From the NCBI GenBank assembly GCA_948663505.1, contig CAPNAQ010000005.1:1-27877 (forward strand): a stretch of 27,877 nucleotides of DNA. The letters run 5' to 3'. Of the stretch, positions 7,073-14,879 are shown in pieces (position 1 is the stretch's first letter; every line of letters starts with the position of its first letter). Source of the stretch: an uncultured Clostridia bacterium (lineage in GTDB: Bacteria; Bacillota; Clostridia; TANB77; CAG-508). The notes beneath the pieces are model-generated. The model made no database searches. It worked only from the letters and a program-made list of their open reading frames with translations, and had not been told where the DNA came from. Position numbers and translations under genes: made by a program.

Positions 7073-7921
7073 GTGAAAAAATTTAAAAGTGTCATAATGG
7101 TTATAGTAATAACAATGAGTATAGGTAATATAAGTTTAGCACATGGTGGTAATATTACAGGTTGGAAAGATAAAAATTCAAAAAATATAACTGAATATGA
7201 AGGAAAGCACTATGGTTATCATAAAGAAAATGGTGAAGTACATTATCATAAAGTAAAGTGGGATGAAGAAAATCAAAAATGGCAAATTATTGCACCAGCT
7301 ATATATTATGATGAAAATTTTAATAAAATAGAAAAAGATTATACTAAAGATACAAATAAGATTAAGGTAGAGTTGCTATCTACAGTTGATGGAGATACAG
7401 CAAAATTTAAAATGAAGGAAGAACAAGTTACAGTAAGATTTTTAGGAATCAACACAAAAGAAACAGTAGATCCAAAAAGAGGAGAAGAAGCTTGGGGAAA
7501 AGAAGCAAGTGATTTTACAAAAGAAAAACTTCAAAATGCTACTAAAATTGAATTAGAATTTGACAGTTATGCAGAAGAAAAAGATAAATACAATAGATAT
7601 TTAGCTTGGATATGGGTAGATGATGAATTATTACAAAATTTGTTAGTTGAATGTGGATTAGCCGAAAACTATATGTTACAGAATAATTATAAATATGCTG
7701 GAATGTTACAAGAAAGTGAAGAAATTGCAAAAAATAATAAACTTGGAATTTGGAGCGAAGAAAAAAGTGAAATAAATAATAATAAAAATGAGAATAAATT
7801 GATAGAAAGTAATCAAACAAATACAGAAAATAATAACTTAATATATGTAATTATAGGAATATCAATAGTATTAATCGTAAGCATCTTTAATATAGCACAG
7901 AATAAGAAAAAAAGAAAGTAG
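7073..7921 (+). CDS. Secreted, membrane-anchored staphylococcal-nuclease-like protein
   Basis: From GTG 7073 the 282-aa product begins with a signal peptide (V-K-K-F-K-S-V-I-M-V-I-V-I-T-M-S, with likely cleavage near L-A-H-G-G). A His-rich segment (about 25-65) ends in G-Y-H-K-E-N-G-E-V-H-Y-H, a YHYH-type region. The nuclease domain (about 97-225) has V-D-G-D-T (Asp21-like), R-F-L-G-I-N-T-K-E-T (Arg35- and Glu43-like) and D-K-Y-N-R-Y-L-A-W (Arg87-like). The Ca ligand equivalent to Asp40 is Asn. A Lys/Asn-rich linker leads to a C-terminal membrane helix and K-K-K-R-K tail without LPxTG. It should cut extracellular nucleic acids at the cell surface. GTG 7064 is an alternative start, and the ribosome binding site is weak for both. 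It is divergent from the DUF3006-like gene. Confidence 0.85.
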   Translation: MKKFKSVIMVIVITMSIGNISLAHGGNITGWKDKNSKNITEYEGKHYGYHKENGEVHYHKVKWDEENQKWQIIAPAIYYDENFNKIEKDYTKDTNKIKVELLSTVDGDTAKFKMKEEQVTVRFLGINTKETVDPKRGEEAWGKEASDFTKEKLQNATKIELEFDSYAEEKDKYNRYLAWIWVDDELLQNLLVECGLAENYMLQNNYKYAGMLQESEEIAKNNKLGIWSEEKSEINNNKNENKLIESNQTNTENNNLIYVIIGISIVLIVSIFNIAQNKKKRK

Positions 7922-7995
7922 TTTCGATGAAATTTTATAAAAAGAATTGCATAAATCAGCTATTTTATGCTAAAATAAACAAGGAGGAGAAAAAA

Positions 7996-8322
7996 TTGAA
8001 CCAAGATTTATTAGATATTGAAATTATAAAAGAATATATAGCAAAAAGAAAAATAGATTGGACAAAGCATTGTTTAAATCGACTAAACCAAAGAAATATA
8101 CAAATATCTGATGTGAAAACAGCAGTAAATAATGGAAAGATAATAGAGTATTATTATAATGATTACCCATATTCAAGTTGCTTAATATTAGGATATAATA
8201 TAAATAAAAAAATATTACATATAGTATGTGGCATGAGTGAAGATATAGTTCATATGATAACTGCATATTATCCCAATACAGAGAAATGGGAAGAAGATAT
8301 GAAAACAAGGAGGGAAAAATAA
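7996..8322 (+). CDS. DUF4258 protein, putative toxin of a toxin-antitoxin-like pair
   Basis: The TTG at 7996 follows a near-perfect AAGGAGGAG (7981-7989), giving 108 aa. The upstream part of the open frame is therefore probably untranslated. The product shows the DUF4258 pattern: W-T-K-H-C-L-N-R-L-N-Q-R-N-I (H and R conserved), D-V-K-T-A-V-N-N-G-K-I-I-E-Y-Y, then S-C-L-I-L-G-Y and H-I-V-C-G-M. DUF4258 proteins are RelE/MqsR-like small proteins often encoded before a YgiT-type zinc-finger protein. That partner overlaps its stop codon (TAATG), so they are translationally coupled. A ribonuclease activity is inferred from family context only. Confidence 0.75.
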   Translation: MNQDLLDIEIIKEYIAKRKIDWTKHCLNRLNQRNIQISDVKTAVNNGKIIEYYYNDYPYSSCLILGYNINKKILHIVCGMSEDIVHMITAYYPNTEKWEEDMKTRREK

Positions 8323-8552
8323 TGAATTGTTTTATGTGCAAAGGAAATTTAGAAGAAAAGAAAGTAAATTATGTAGTTGATTTAGAAGATACAATCATTA
8401 TTATTAAAGGTGTTCCTGCAAAAGTGTGTACTCAATGTGGAGAGCAATATTTTGATGATGAAACCGCAGAGAATATTGAGAAAATTGTAAATCAATTAAA
8501 ACAATTAGCAACAGAAGTTACTATTGTGAATTATAAAGAAAAAGTTGCATAA
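8322..8552 (+). CDS. YgiT/MqsA-type zinc-finger protein, putative antitoxin
   Basis: The ATG overlaps the previous stop by one base and follows AAGGAGG. The 76-aa product has two CxxC pairs, C-F-M-C-K-G at residues 3-6 and C-T-Q-C-G-E-Q-Y-F near residue 36, the zinc-ribbon layout of the MqsA N-terminal domain. V-P-A-K-V-C lies between them. A short helical C-terminal part (T-A-E-N-I-E-K-I-V-N-Q-L) follows. The HTH domain of full-length MqsA is absent, which is usual for YgiT-type partners of DUF4258. It would bind and neutralise the upstream protein. Confidence 0.8.
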   Translation: MNCFMCKGNLEEKKVNYVVDLEDTIIIIKGVPAKVCTQCGEQYFDDETAENIEKIVNQLKQLATEVTIVNYKEKVA

Positions 8553-8619
8553 TATTTAGATAGTTAATATTAACCATTACAACGATTAATAAGAAATCCT
8601 TATTAGTTCAATAAAAGAT

Positions 8620-8668
8620 AAAAGTTCTAAAATTTTGAGAAGAGCCTTGAAATTTTGGAACTTTTTAT
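8620..8668 (+). terminator. Terminator after the DUF4258/YgiT pair
   Basis: AAAAGTTCTAAAATTT (8620-8635) pairs with AAATTTTGGAACTTTT (8650-8665), a 16-bp stem with one G-U pair, ending in a T-rich run. It separates the pair from the recombinase gene. Confidence 0.78.
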
Positions 8669-8738
8669 ATATAATAGCAACAATAAAATATAACACAAAT
8701 AAAACGTTATTGATACATTATCGAAGTGGGGGTTTGCT

Positions 8739-10382
8739 ATGAAAAAGTCAAATGAAGAAAAAAGAGTAGTAATATATTGTAGAGAAAGCAGGGATGATTA
8801 TGGAGAGAACTACGAAAGAATAGAGACACAAAGAGATTTACTAGTAAAATATTGTAAAAGCCATGGATATACCAACATTATAGACATTATAATGGATGAC
8901 GACAAAAGTGGAACAGACTTTAGTAGATTTGATGATATAAAAGTAAGAGCAAAGGATAGGGAAATAGATGTAATAGTGTTCAAAAACTCTGCAAGACTTG
9001 GAAGAAATCAAAGAGAGGCATTAGAATTTGTAGAATACTTAGAAGAGCAAGGTGTAGAAATAATATTTGAAGATGAGCAATATAATGAGGAAATGTTTGG
9101 TCTATATGCATGGTTTAACGAGAGAAGAGCAAGAGATGACAGTAAAAATATAAGAAGAAATTTACGTCACAAAATAGAAGAAGGGGACTTACTTGTTAAA
9201 GCGATATATGGATATAATAAAGATGGTAAGCAATTAGTTGTAAATGGAGAAACTGCACCAGTAGTACAAGAAATATTTGAACTATATTCCAAAGATTGGG
9301 GTTATCAAAAGATAGCAACACACTTAAATAAAAAAGGAATAGAAACACCATCACAATCAAGAGGATTTGCAAATGCAAAACAAACAGCAAATTGGAAAGC
9401 ACAACATATTGTTAGAATTTTAGATGATAGAAGATACATTGGTGATTATATTGGAGGACAAACAGAGAAAGTAAGTTTTAAATCAAAGAAAACTAGACTA
9501 AAAAAACAGGAAGAATGGACTATCATAGAGAATCATCACGAGCCAATTATTGATAAAGAGTTATTTGAAAAAGTACAGAAAATCAGAAAGAAAAGAAAAA
9601 GAGAAAGTGATAAATATAATAATGGCTTTAAATTTGTAGATGTAGAAAACAACCTGTATTCAGGACTTTTATATTGTGGAAGATGTGGAACACCTATGTA
9701 TAAAAGAAAAGGAACAACAGGAACTAGAACAAGACCAGATAGTTATTTGTGTAAAAAATATAGTAATGAAGGTGCAATAAAAGATATAAGACCAGATTAT
9801 GGGTGCAAACCACACAGGATAAGAATTGAATATTTAAATCAGATAGTAACTGCCTATATAGGCAATTTAGTAAGTAATCCAGAATTCAAGAGTTTTGTAA
9901 TGGACAATTTAAAAGCAATTAGTACCAATAAAGTAACACTAGAGAAAGACTTAAATAAATCAAAACAAGTTTTAGAAAGATTGGAAAAACAATTTAAACA
10001 GGTATATGAAGATAAGCTAAATGACTTAATTCCAGAGTTTATATACAAAGATAAAAAACAAGAATTAGAAAAGAAAATAAAAAACGAAAAAGAGAAATTA
10101 GAAGAGATACAAGTAAAATTTAATACCTTAAATAAATTAGAAGATAAAGAAGATTTAATATTTAAAGCAATCGATAACATTAAGAAAAATGGACTTACCA
10201 AAGAAGAATTATCAAGACTATTTGATAAAATCGTAGTATTTGACAAACAAGAGATTACAGAAGATATCAAACAAGAATACAACTTAACAAAAGAAATGTA
10301 CCAAGAACTCTACAAAAATGGAGGTTTAGCATTCCACTTAAAATTCATGTACCCACAAACTATCACAAACAGGAGGATGTGA
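8739..10382 (+). CDS. Large serine recombinase of element 1
   Basis: This 547-aa protein has an N-terminal resolvase domain with V-I-Y-C-R-E-S (catalytic Ser17), F-K-N-S-A-R-L-G-R-N (catalytic Arg region) and a long E helix. A recombinase domain follows (about 165-270, G-Y-N-K-D-G-K-Q-L-V to R-R-Y-I-G-D-Y). The zinc ribbon is C-G-R-C-G (about 312-316) with later Y-L-C and Y-G-C cysteines, and a coiled coil spans about 395-470. It catalyses integration between short attP and attB sites. A GTGGGGG-type site precedes the ATG. The TGA stop lies inside the TGTGATA core, so the coding end is the element end. There is no obvious recombination directionality factor beside it; the 29-aa ORF is a candidate. 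Confidence 0.96.
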   Translation: MKKSNEEKRVVIYCRESRDDYGENYERIETQRDLLVKYCKSHGYTNIIDIIMDDDKSGTDFSRFDDIKVRAKDREIDVIVFKNSARLGRNQREALEFVEYLEEQGVEIIFEDEQYNEEMFGLYAWFNERRARDDSKNIRRNLRHKIEEGDLLVKAIYGYNKDGKQLVVNGETAPVVQEIFELYSKDWGYQKIATHLNKKGIETPSQSRGFANAKQTANWKAQHIVRILDDRRYIGDYIGGQTEKVSFKSKKTRLKKQEEWTIIENHHEPIIDKELFEKVQKIRKKRKRESDKYNNGFKFVDVENNLYSGLLYCGRCGTPMYKRKGTTGTRTRPDSYLCKKYSNEGAIKDIRPDYGCKPHRIRIEYLNQIVTAYIGNLVSNPEFKSFVMDNLKAISTNKVTLEKDLNKSKQVLERLEKQFKQVYEDKLNDLIPEFIYKDKKQELEKKIKNEKEKLEEIQVKFNTLNKLEDKEDLIFKAIDNIKKNGLTKEELSRLFDKIVVFDKQEITEDIKQEYNLTKEMYQELYKNGGLAFHLKFMYPQTITNRRM

Positions 10383-10384
10383 TA
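10378..10384 (+). other. attR of element 1 (core TGTGATA)
   Basis: The right copy of the TGTGATA core contains the recombinase stop TGA (10380-10382) and, in the other frame, the murA codons TGT (catalytic Cys) and GAT. Right of it the murA frame continues as I-G-A-R-P-I-D-L-H. Confidence 0.72.
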
Positions 10385-11289
10385 TCGGAGCAAGACCTAT
10401 AGATCTACATTTAAAAGCATTTGAAAAATTAGGAATAACAATAAATCAAAATCATGGAGACATAACATGTGAAGCAGAGAGGATAAAAGGAGAAAAAATA
10501 GACCTAGACTTTCCAAGTGTTGGAGCAACAGAAAATGCAATATTAGCAAGTGTACTAGCAGAAGGTACAACAATAATAACAAATGCAGCAAGAGAGCCAG
10601 AAATAACAGATTTACAAAACTTTTTAAATAAAATGGGAGCAAAAATTGATGGAGCAGGAACAGATAAGATACAAATTCAAGGAGTAGGAAAATTAAAAGA
10701 TATTGGATATAATATAATGCCAGATAGAATAGAAACAGGCACATTTTTATGTTTAGCTGTAGCAACAAAAGGAAATTTAATATTAGAAAATACTAATGCC
10801 ACACATGTTACACCAATAATAAATAAATTAGAAGAAGCAGGATGCAAAATAAAAGCAGAAAAAACAACAATAGAAATAATTGCACCAAAAAGGATAAAAG
10901 CTATAGACATAAAAACAATGCCATATCCAGGATTTCCAACTGATATGCAATCAGTATTTACATCTATGTTAACAACTGCCAAAGGCACATCGATAGTAAT
11001 AGAAAATATATTTGAAAATAGATATAAATATACACAAGAGTTGAACAAGATGGGAGCAAAAATTACTGTAGAAGGAAAAAGTGCAATTGTAAGAGGTGTA
11101 AGAAGATTATATGGAGCATCAGTTAAAGCAACTGATTTAAGGGGTGGAGCTGCTTTAGTATTGGCAGGAGTTATGGCTAAAGGTGAAACTATAATAGAAA
11201 ATGTAGAATATATTTTAAGAGGATATGAGTGTTTAGATAAGAAATTGTTAAACATTGGAGCAAATATAAGGCTAGAAGGTATCAATTAG
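10378..11289 (+). pseudogene. murA: murA 3' part, displaced by element 1
   Basis: From the TGT of the core the frame encodes 303 residues: C-D-I-G-A-R-P-I-D-L-H-L-K directly after the catalytic Cys, the V-G-A-T-E-N core repeat, the D-R-I-E-T-G-T-F region, the P-G-F-P-T-D-M-Q substrate-binding motif with its conserved Asp, and the C-terminal D-L-R-G-G-A-A-L-V-L-A-G segment. It lacks a start codon and ribosome binding site of its own; an internal ATG at 10633 is not credible as a start. It is undamaged apart from the split, which suggests recent insertion or regular restoration by excision. Confidence 0.92.
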
Positions 11290-11550
11290 TATTTAAATAT
11301 GAGAGATAAGAAGTCAGATGACAGAAATTAGAACTAAAGAAAAATCTTTAAGAAATTACTATAATTGCGACTTCTTATTTCTAACATCTATATAAATATT
11401 TATTTGTATTTTGGTTAGACTTTGATACATTAAAAATTTCCAAATATGTTTTAGTACACTTGGTACTGCATAATTATTTATACATTAGTATTTTCAATAT
11501 TATTAACTTATAAAATCATTAACCAGTAATGCAAATTTTAATAAATTTAG
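11290..11550. other. Gene-free stretch after murA
   Basis: No ORF with a credible start is seen here. It contains a long-range inverted repeat, ATAAGAAGTC near 11308-11317 with GACTTCTTAT near 11369-11378, which may be a weak terminator for murA, and then AT-rich sequence up to the strong terminator at 11551. Confidence 0.5.
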
Positions 11551-11579
11551 AAAAACTATAGAAATTATAGTTTTTTTTT
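11551..11579 (+). terminator. Intrinsic terminator upstream of ftsQ
   Basis: AAAAACTATA and TATAGTTTTT form a stem around GAAAT, followed by a run of nine T. It separates the murA transcript from the division cluster. Confidence 0.75.
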
Positions 11580-11627
11580 GATAAAATACTAATAAAAATA
11601 GCAAAAAGCACTGGAGAGGGTGAAAAT

Positions 11628-12626
11628 ATGACTGAGAAACAGAGAGAAAATATAGACAATATGTTCAAAAAAAATAATAATATAGATATTAAACAATTAG
11701 AAAGAGAAGAGAAGAAAAAAGTAAGAGAAAGAGAGAAGAGAATAAGGGAAAAAAAACAGTTAATTCAAAATAATGATAGATTTAATAATGAAACAGAGAC
11801 TGTAATAAAAATGACAAATAGAAATAACCAAAAAATTAAATCAGACAAACAACAGAAAATTGAAAAAGAACAAAAAAGAATAAAAAATAAGAAAAAAAGA
11901 ATGAAAAGGATATTAAAATGGACAAGCGTTTTAGCAATTATAATTGGAGGAATAGTATTTGCATTAGTTTCACCAATTTTTAATATCCAAGAAATAAAAG
12001 TTGTGAATAATGAATTAATAAATGAAGAAACAATAAAAAGTTTATCAGAGCTATCAGTAGGAGAAAATCTATTTAGATTTAACAAAAAAAAGATTAGTAA
12101 AAACATAAAATCAAATCCATATATAGAAAATGTTAAAATACAAAGAATATTACCAAATAAAGTAAAAATAGAAGTGCAAGAAAGAAAAAGAGAATACAAT
12201 ATAGAATTTTTAAATGGCTTTATATACATAAATAAACAAGGATATATATTAGAAATCTCTAATGAAAAATTAGATAAACCAATCATACAAGGAGTATCTA
12301 TACAAGATGAAAATGTGGAAATAGGAAGTAGATTAAATTCAGAAGATTTAGAAAAATTAGGAGATGTTATTCAAATAATTGATATATGTAAAAATTATGA
12401 ATTAGATACAAGGGTTACAAGTATTGATGTTACAGATAAGAATGAATATAGTATTTATATGGAGACAGAAAAGAAAACAATATATATAGGAGATAATACA
12501 AATTTAAGTACAAAAATGTTATATATACAAGCTATATTAGAGAAGAATCAAGGCAAAGAAGGATATATATATGTAAATGGAGACGTAAATAACAATTTTA
12601 AGCCTAGATTTAGAGAAAAAGTGTGA
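11628..12626 (+). CDS. ftsQ: Cell division protein FtsQ/DivIB
   Basis: This 332-aa bitopic membrane protein has a long, highly charged cytoplasmic N terminus (about residues 1-98, rich in K/R/E with coiled-coil character) and one membrane helix near 100-122 (W-T-S-V-L-A-I-I-I-G-G-I-V-F-A-L). A POTRA domain follows (I-F-N-I-Q-E-I-K-V-V-N-N to P-N-K-V-K-I-E-V-Q-E-R), then the beta domain. It links early and late divisome proteins. The charged N terminus is unusually long, but such extensions occur in Gram-positive DivIB. The ribosome binding site is GGAGAGGG. The next genes match the Bacillus order divIB-ylxW-ylxX-sbp-ftsA-ftsZ. Confidence 0.9.
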   Translation: MTEKQRENIDNMFKKNNNIDIKQLEREEKKKVREREKRIREKKQLIQNNDRFNNETETVIKMTNRNNQKIKSDKQQKIEKEQKRIKNKKKRMKRILKWTSVLAIIIGGIVFALVSPIFNIQEIKVVNNELINEETIKSLSELSVGENLFRFNKKKISKNIKSNPYIENVKIQRILPNKVKIEVQERKREYNIEFLNGFIYINKQGYILEISNEKLDKPIIQGVSIQDENVEIGSRLNSEDLEKLGDVIQIIDICKNYELDTRVTSIDVTDKNEYSIYMETEKKTIYIGDNTNLSTKMLYIQAILEKNQGKEGYIYVNGDVNNNFKPRFREKV

Positions 12627-12698
12627 GTTATTGTTTAGAAAAAAGATATATATTTCATAATCTGTTAATTTATATAAAAAAGGAAGGATTGAGGAATT

Positions 12699-13406
12699 TT
12701 GACAAATAAAGTAAAAATTAGTATTGTTCTTGGAATTATGTGTTTTGCATTAACATTAGGAATTTGTATCCAAATAAAAACAGTAAAAAATATTAATGCA
12801 AAAGTATCACAAAATTATGCAGAAAATAATCTAAGAGCTGAAGTTTTAAAATATAAAGAAAAATATGATAATATAATACAAGAAATAGAAAAAATTAATA
12901 ATCAACTTGATGAGCAAATACAAAAAGCTTCTACACATAATTCCGAATTAGAAGATAGAAAAAATGAGATAGAAATAGGAAACAAAATGATTGGTCTCTC
13001 AGAAGTAAAAGGTTCAGGAGTTATAATTACAGTTGCAGATAGTGATATAGATGCTAATTTAGTATTAGATGCAAGTAGTTTATTAGTACATGATAAAGAT
13101 ATTTTAAATATAGTAAATGAGTTGAAAAATGCTGGAGCAGAAGCTATTTCAATAAATAATCAAAGATTAGTATTAACAACTTCAATTGTTTGTGGAGGAA
13201 ATGTAATAAATATAAATGGTGAAAGAATAGGATCTCCATTTACAATTAAAGCAATAGGGTTACCAGAAACATTAGCAAATTTAAAAAGACCAGGGGGTTA
13301 TTTAAATAATTTAGAGGAAAGAAAAATAAAAGTTAAATTAGAAAAATCTGATAATATAACAATTCCAAAATTTAATGGTATTTTTAGTTTTAAATATATA
13401 AAATAA
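12699..13406 (+). CDS. ylxW: DUF881 family membrane-anchored protein, first copy
   Basis: The TTG at 12699 starts a 235-aa protein with an N-terminal membrane helix (I-V-L-G-I-M-C-F-A-L-T-L-G-I-C-I), a coiled coil (about 40-85) and the DUF881 domain. The domain shows S-G-V-I-I-T-V-A-D-S-D, L-L-V-H-D-K-D-I-L-N-I-V-N-E-L-K-N-A-G-A-E-A-I-S-I-N-N-Q-R-L and F-T-I-K-A-I-G. DUF881 genes sit in dcw clusters of Gram-positives as ylxW/ylxX-type genes between divIB and ftsA. A role linked to the divisome is inferred from location. It is paralogous to the next gene. Confidence 0.9.
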   Translation: MTNKVKISIVLGIMCFALTLGICIQIKTVKNINAKVSQNYAENNLRAEVLKYKEKYDNIIQEIEKINNQLDEQIQKASTHNSELEDRKNEIEIGNKMIGLSEVKGSGVIITVADSDIDANLVLDASSLLVHDKDILNIVNELKNAGAEAISINNQRLVLTTSIVCGGNVININGERIGSPFTIKAIGLPETLANLKRPGGYLNNLEERKIKVKLEKSDNITIPKFNGIFSFKYIK

Positions 13407-13498
13407 TGAGATTAGAAAGTAAAATTGAAAGCTCAAAGTTAGTGTTAAAGTTTTGATATTGAAGAAAAGTATATATGTAAAGAGAGGCGAGTGAAAAA

Positions 13499-14194
13499 TT
13501 GAAAAAGGGTAAAGTTACAGTTGTAATAACAATAGCAATGGCGTGTTTTGCATTAGTTACTATAATGTTTATGCAATTTAAAATTATAAATCAAACAGAT
13601 ATAACATCAATAGAAGCTATGACAGAACAAGAATTAAGAATGGAACTTGCAACATGGAGACAAAAATATGAACAAGCTCAAGAGATTTATCAGGAAAATT
13701 TAGAAAAGTTACAAGAATATAAAGAAAAGGTAAAGTCAGATGCAGAATCATCAAAATTAATAGAAGGTGAATTACAACAAATTAATAAATATTTAGGAAA
13801 AACTGATGTACAAGGTGAAGGTATTATTATAAAGTTAAAAGATACTACTGATGAAGATGTAATTCCAATAACATCAGAGGATTTACTATTTATAGTAGAT
13901 TATTTAAGAATTGCTGGAGCAGAAGCTATTTCGATTAATAATGAAAGAATTGTTAATATGTCTGACATTGTATATGTAAATAATACAATAATTTATGTGA
14001 ATCAACAAAGAATATTAGCTCCTTATGAAATTAAAGCGATAGGAAATCCAACATACTTAGAAAGTACATTAATTGGTAATGGTGGATATATAGATATTTT
14101 AAGAAATAGTGGTTTTGAGGTTGATATAACTAAAAGTAATAAAGTTACTATTAATAAATATGAAAAAGAAATTGGACATAGGTATATACATTAA
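13499..14194 (+). CDS. ylxX: DUF881 family membrane-anchored protein, second copy
   Basis: This 231-aa protein starts with TTG behind GAGAGGCGAG. It repeats the layout of the preceding gene: an N-terminal membrane helix (V-V-I-T-I-A-M-A-C-F-A-L-V-T-I-M-F), a coiled coil (about 45-90), and a DUF881 domain with G-E-G-I-I-I-K-L-K-D, the D-L-L-F-I-V-D-Y-L-R block running into I-A-G-A-E-A-I-S-I-N-N-E-R-I, and Y-E-I-K-A-I-G-N-P. The two copies share G-A-E-A-I-S-I-N-N and differ elsewhere, so the duplication is old, as in Bacillus. The ylxW/ylxX labels follow gene order and are not certain one to one. Confidence 0.88.
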   Translation: MKKGKVTVVITIAMACFALVTIMFMQFKIINQTDITSIEAMTEQELRMELATWRQKYEQAQEIYQENLEKLQEYKEKVKSDAESSKLIEGELQQINKYLGKTDVQGEGIIIKLKDTTDEDVIPITSEDLLFIVDYLRIAGAEAISINNERIVNMSDIVYVNNTIIYVNQQRILAPYEIKAIGNPTYLESTLIGNGGYIDILRNSGFEVDITKSNKVTINKYEKEIGHRYIH

Positions 14195-14355
14195 ATACAT
14201 AAATTCTGTTTTCCAAGGTGTTTAAGATACAGAAAATTCATATTATAGAGACACATTATAATTGGTTAAAGTCAATAATGACTCAGGTCAAACTCGTTTT
14301 TTCAAATTAATATTATTTTGTTTTATAAATATAAAAAATTAAAGGAGAATGAAAA

Positions 14356-14733
14356 ATGATTTTTTTGATAATTATAATAGCATGTATTTTAGGAGCGATA
14401 GTTGGTCTAAATGCACCAATGATTTCTTATACATATTCAAGTTATTTAGCAATAGCAATAATAGCTGCACTTGATTCAGTATTTGGAGGAATAGCATCAG
14501 TTATAAACAAGAGATTTGATATGAAAATTTTCATATCAGGTTTTTTCGGAAATGCAATTTTAGCAATATTACTAACTGTTTTGGGAGAAAAACTAAATGT
14601 TGATATATATTTAGCAGCAATAGTTGTTTTTGTATGGAGAATGTTTTTAAATCTAGGAATAATTAGAAGATATTATGTTGAGAAGTGGTCTGAAAAGATA
14701 AAAAAAATAACAGAAAAAGACACAGAAAAATAA
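14356..14733 (+). CDS. sbp: DUF1290 small basic membrane protein
   Basis: This 125-aa protein has three or four membrane helices: the N-terminal I-I-I-A-C-I-L-G-A-I-V-G-L, then Y-L-A-I-A-I-I-A-A-L-D-S-V-F-G-G, then F-G-N-A-I-L-A-I-L-L-T-V-L-G. The conserved A-A-L-D-S-V-F-G-G-I segment and the R-R-Y-Y-V-E-K-W tail identify the DUF1290 (Sbp) family, which lies directly upstream of ftsA in many Firmicutes. The function is not established. The ribosome binding site is AAAGGAG at 14341-14347. Confidence 0.88.
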   Translation: MIFLIIIIACILGAIVGLNAPMISYTYSSYLAIAIIAALDSVFGGIASVINKRFDMKIFISGFFGNAILAILLTVLGEKLNVDIYLAAIVVFVWRMFLNLGIIRRYYVEKWSEKIKKITEKDTEK

Positions 14734-14802
14734 CTATATCAATAAATTTACAATTTATTACAGAAGTATTACAAAAAGATTACAAAAATATAACAAATCC
14801 TA

Positions 14803-14831
14803 TTGACATTTTATAAAAAATGTAATATAAA
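14803..14831 (+). promoter_or_regulatory. Sigma-A-type promoter of ftsA-ftsZ
   Basis: TTGACA (14803-14808) and TATAAA (14826-14831) are separated by 17 bases, about 50 bases before the ftsA start. This is the best consensus promoter in the division region. Confidence 0.75.
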
Positions 14832-14879
14832 TACAACTAGATTTATTAATTGAAACTTAAATAAAATGGAGGAATTAAC

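Larger units (their letters stand above)
5319..10384 (+). mobile_element. Element 1: ~5.06-kb serine-recombinase integrative element in murA
   Basis: The core-to-core distance is 5059 bases. Contents in order are an entry terminator, a 29-aa ORF (also in element 2), a 54-aa unknown, a broken RhuM-like gene, a DUF3006-like gene divergent from a secreted nuclease, a DUF4258/YgiT-type pair and a large serine recombinase that ends in the right core. There are no capsid, portal, conjugation or replication genes, so it is neither a complete phage nor a self-transferring ICE; it is better described as a small integrative element or phage satellite-like island. Both flanks are murA and rejoin in frame. 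Confidence 0.88.
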
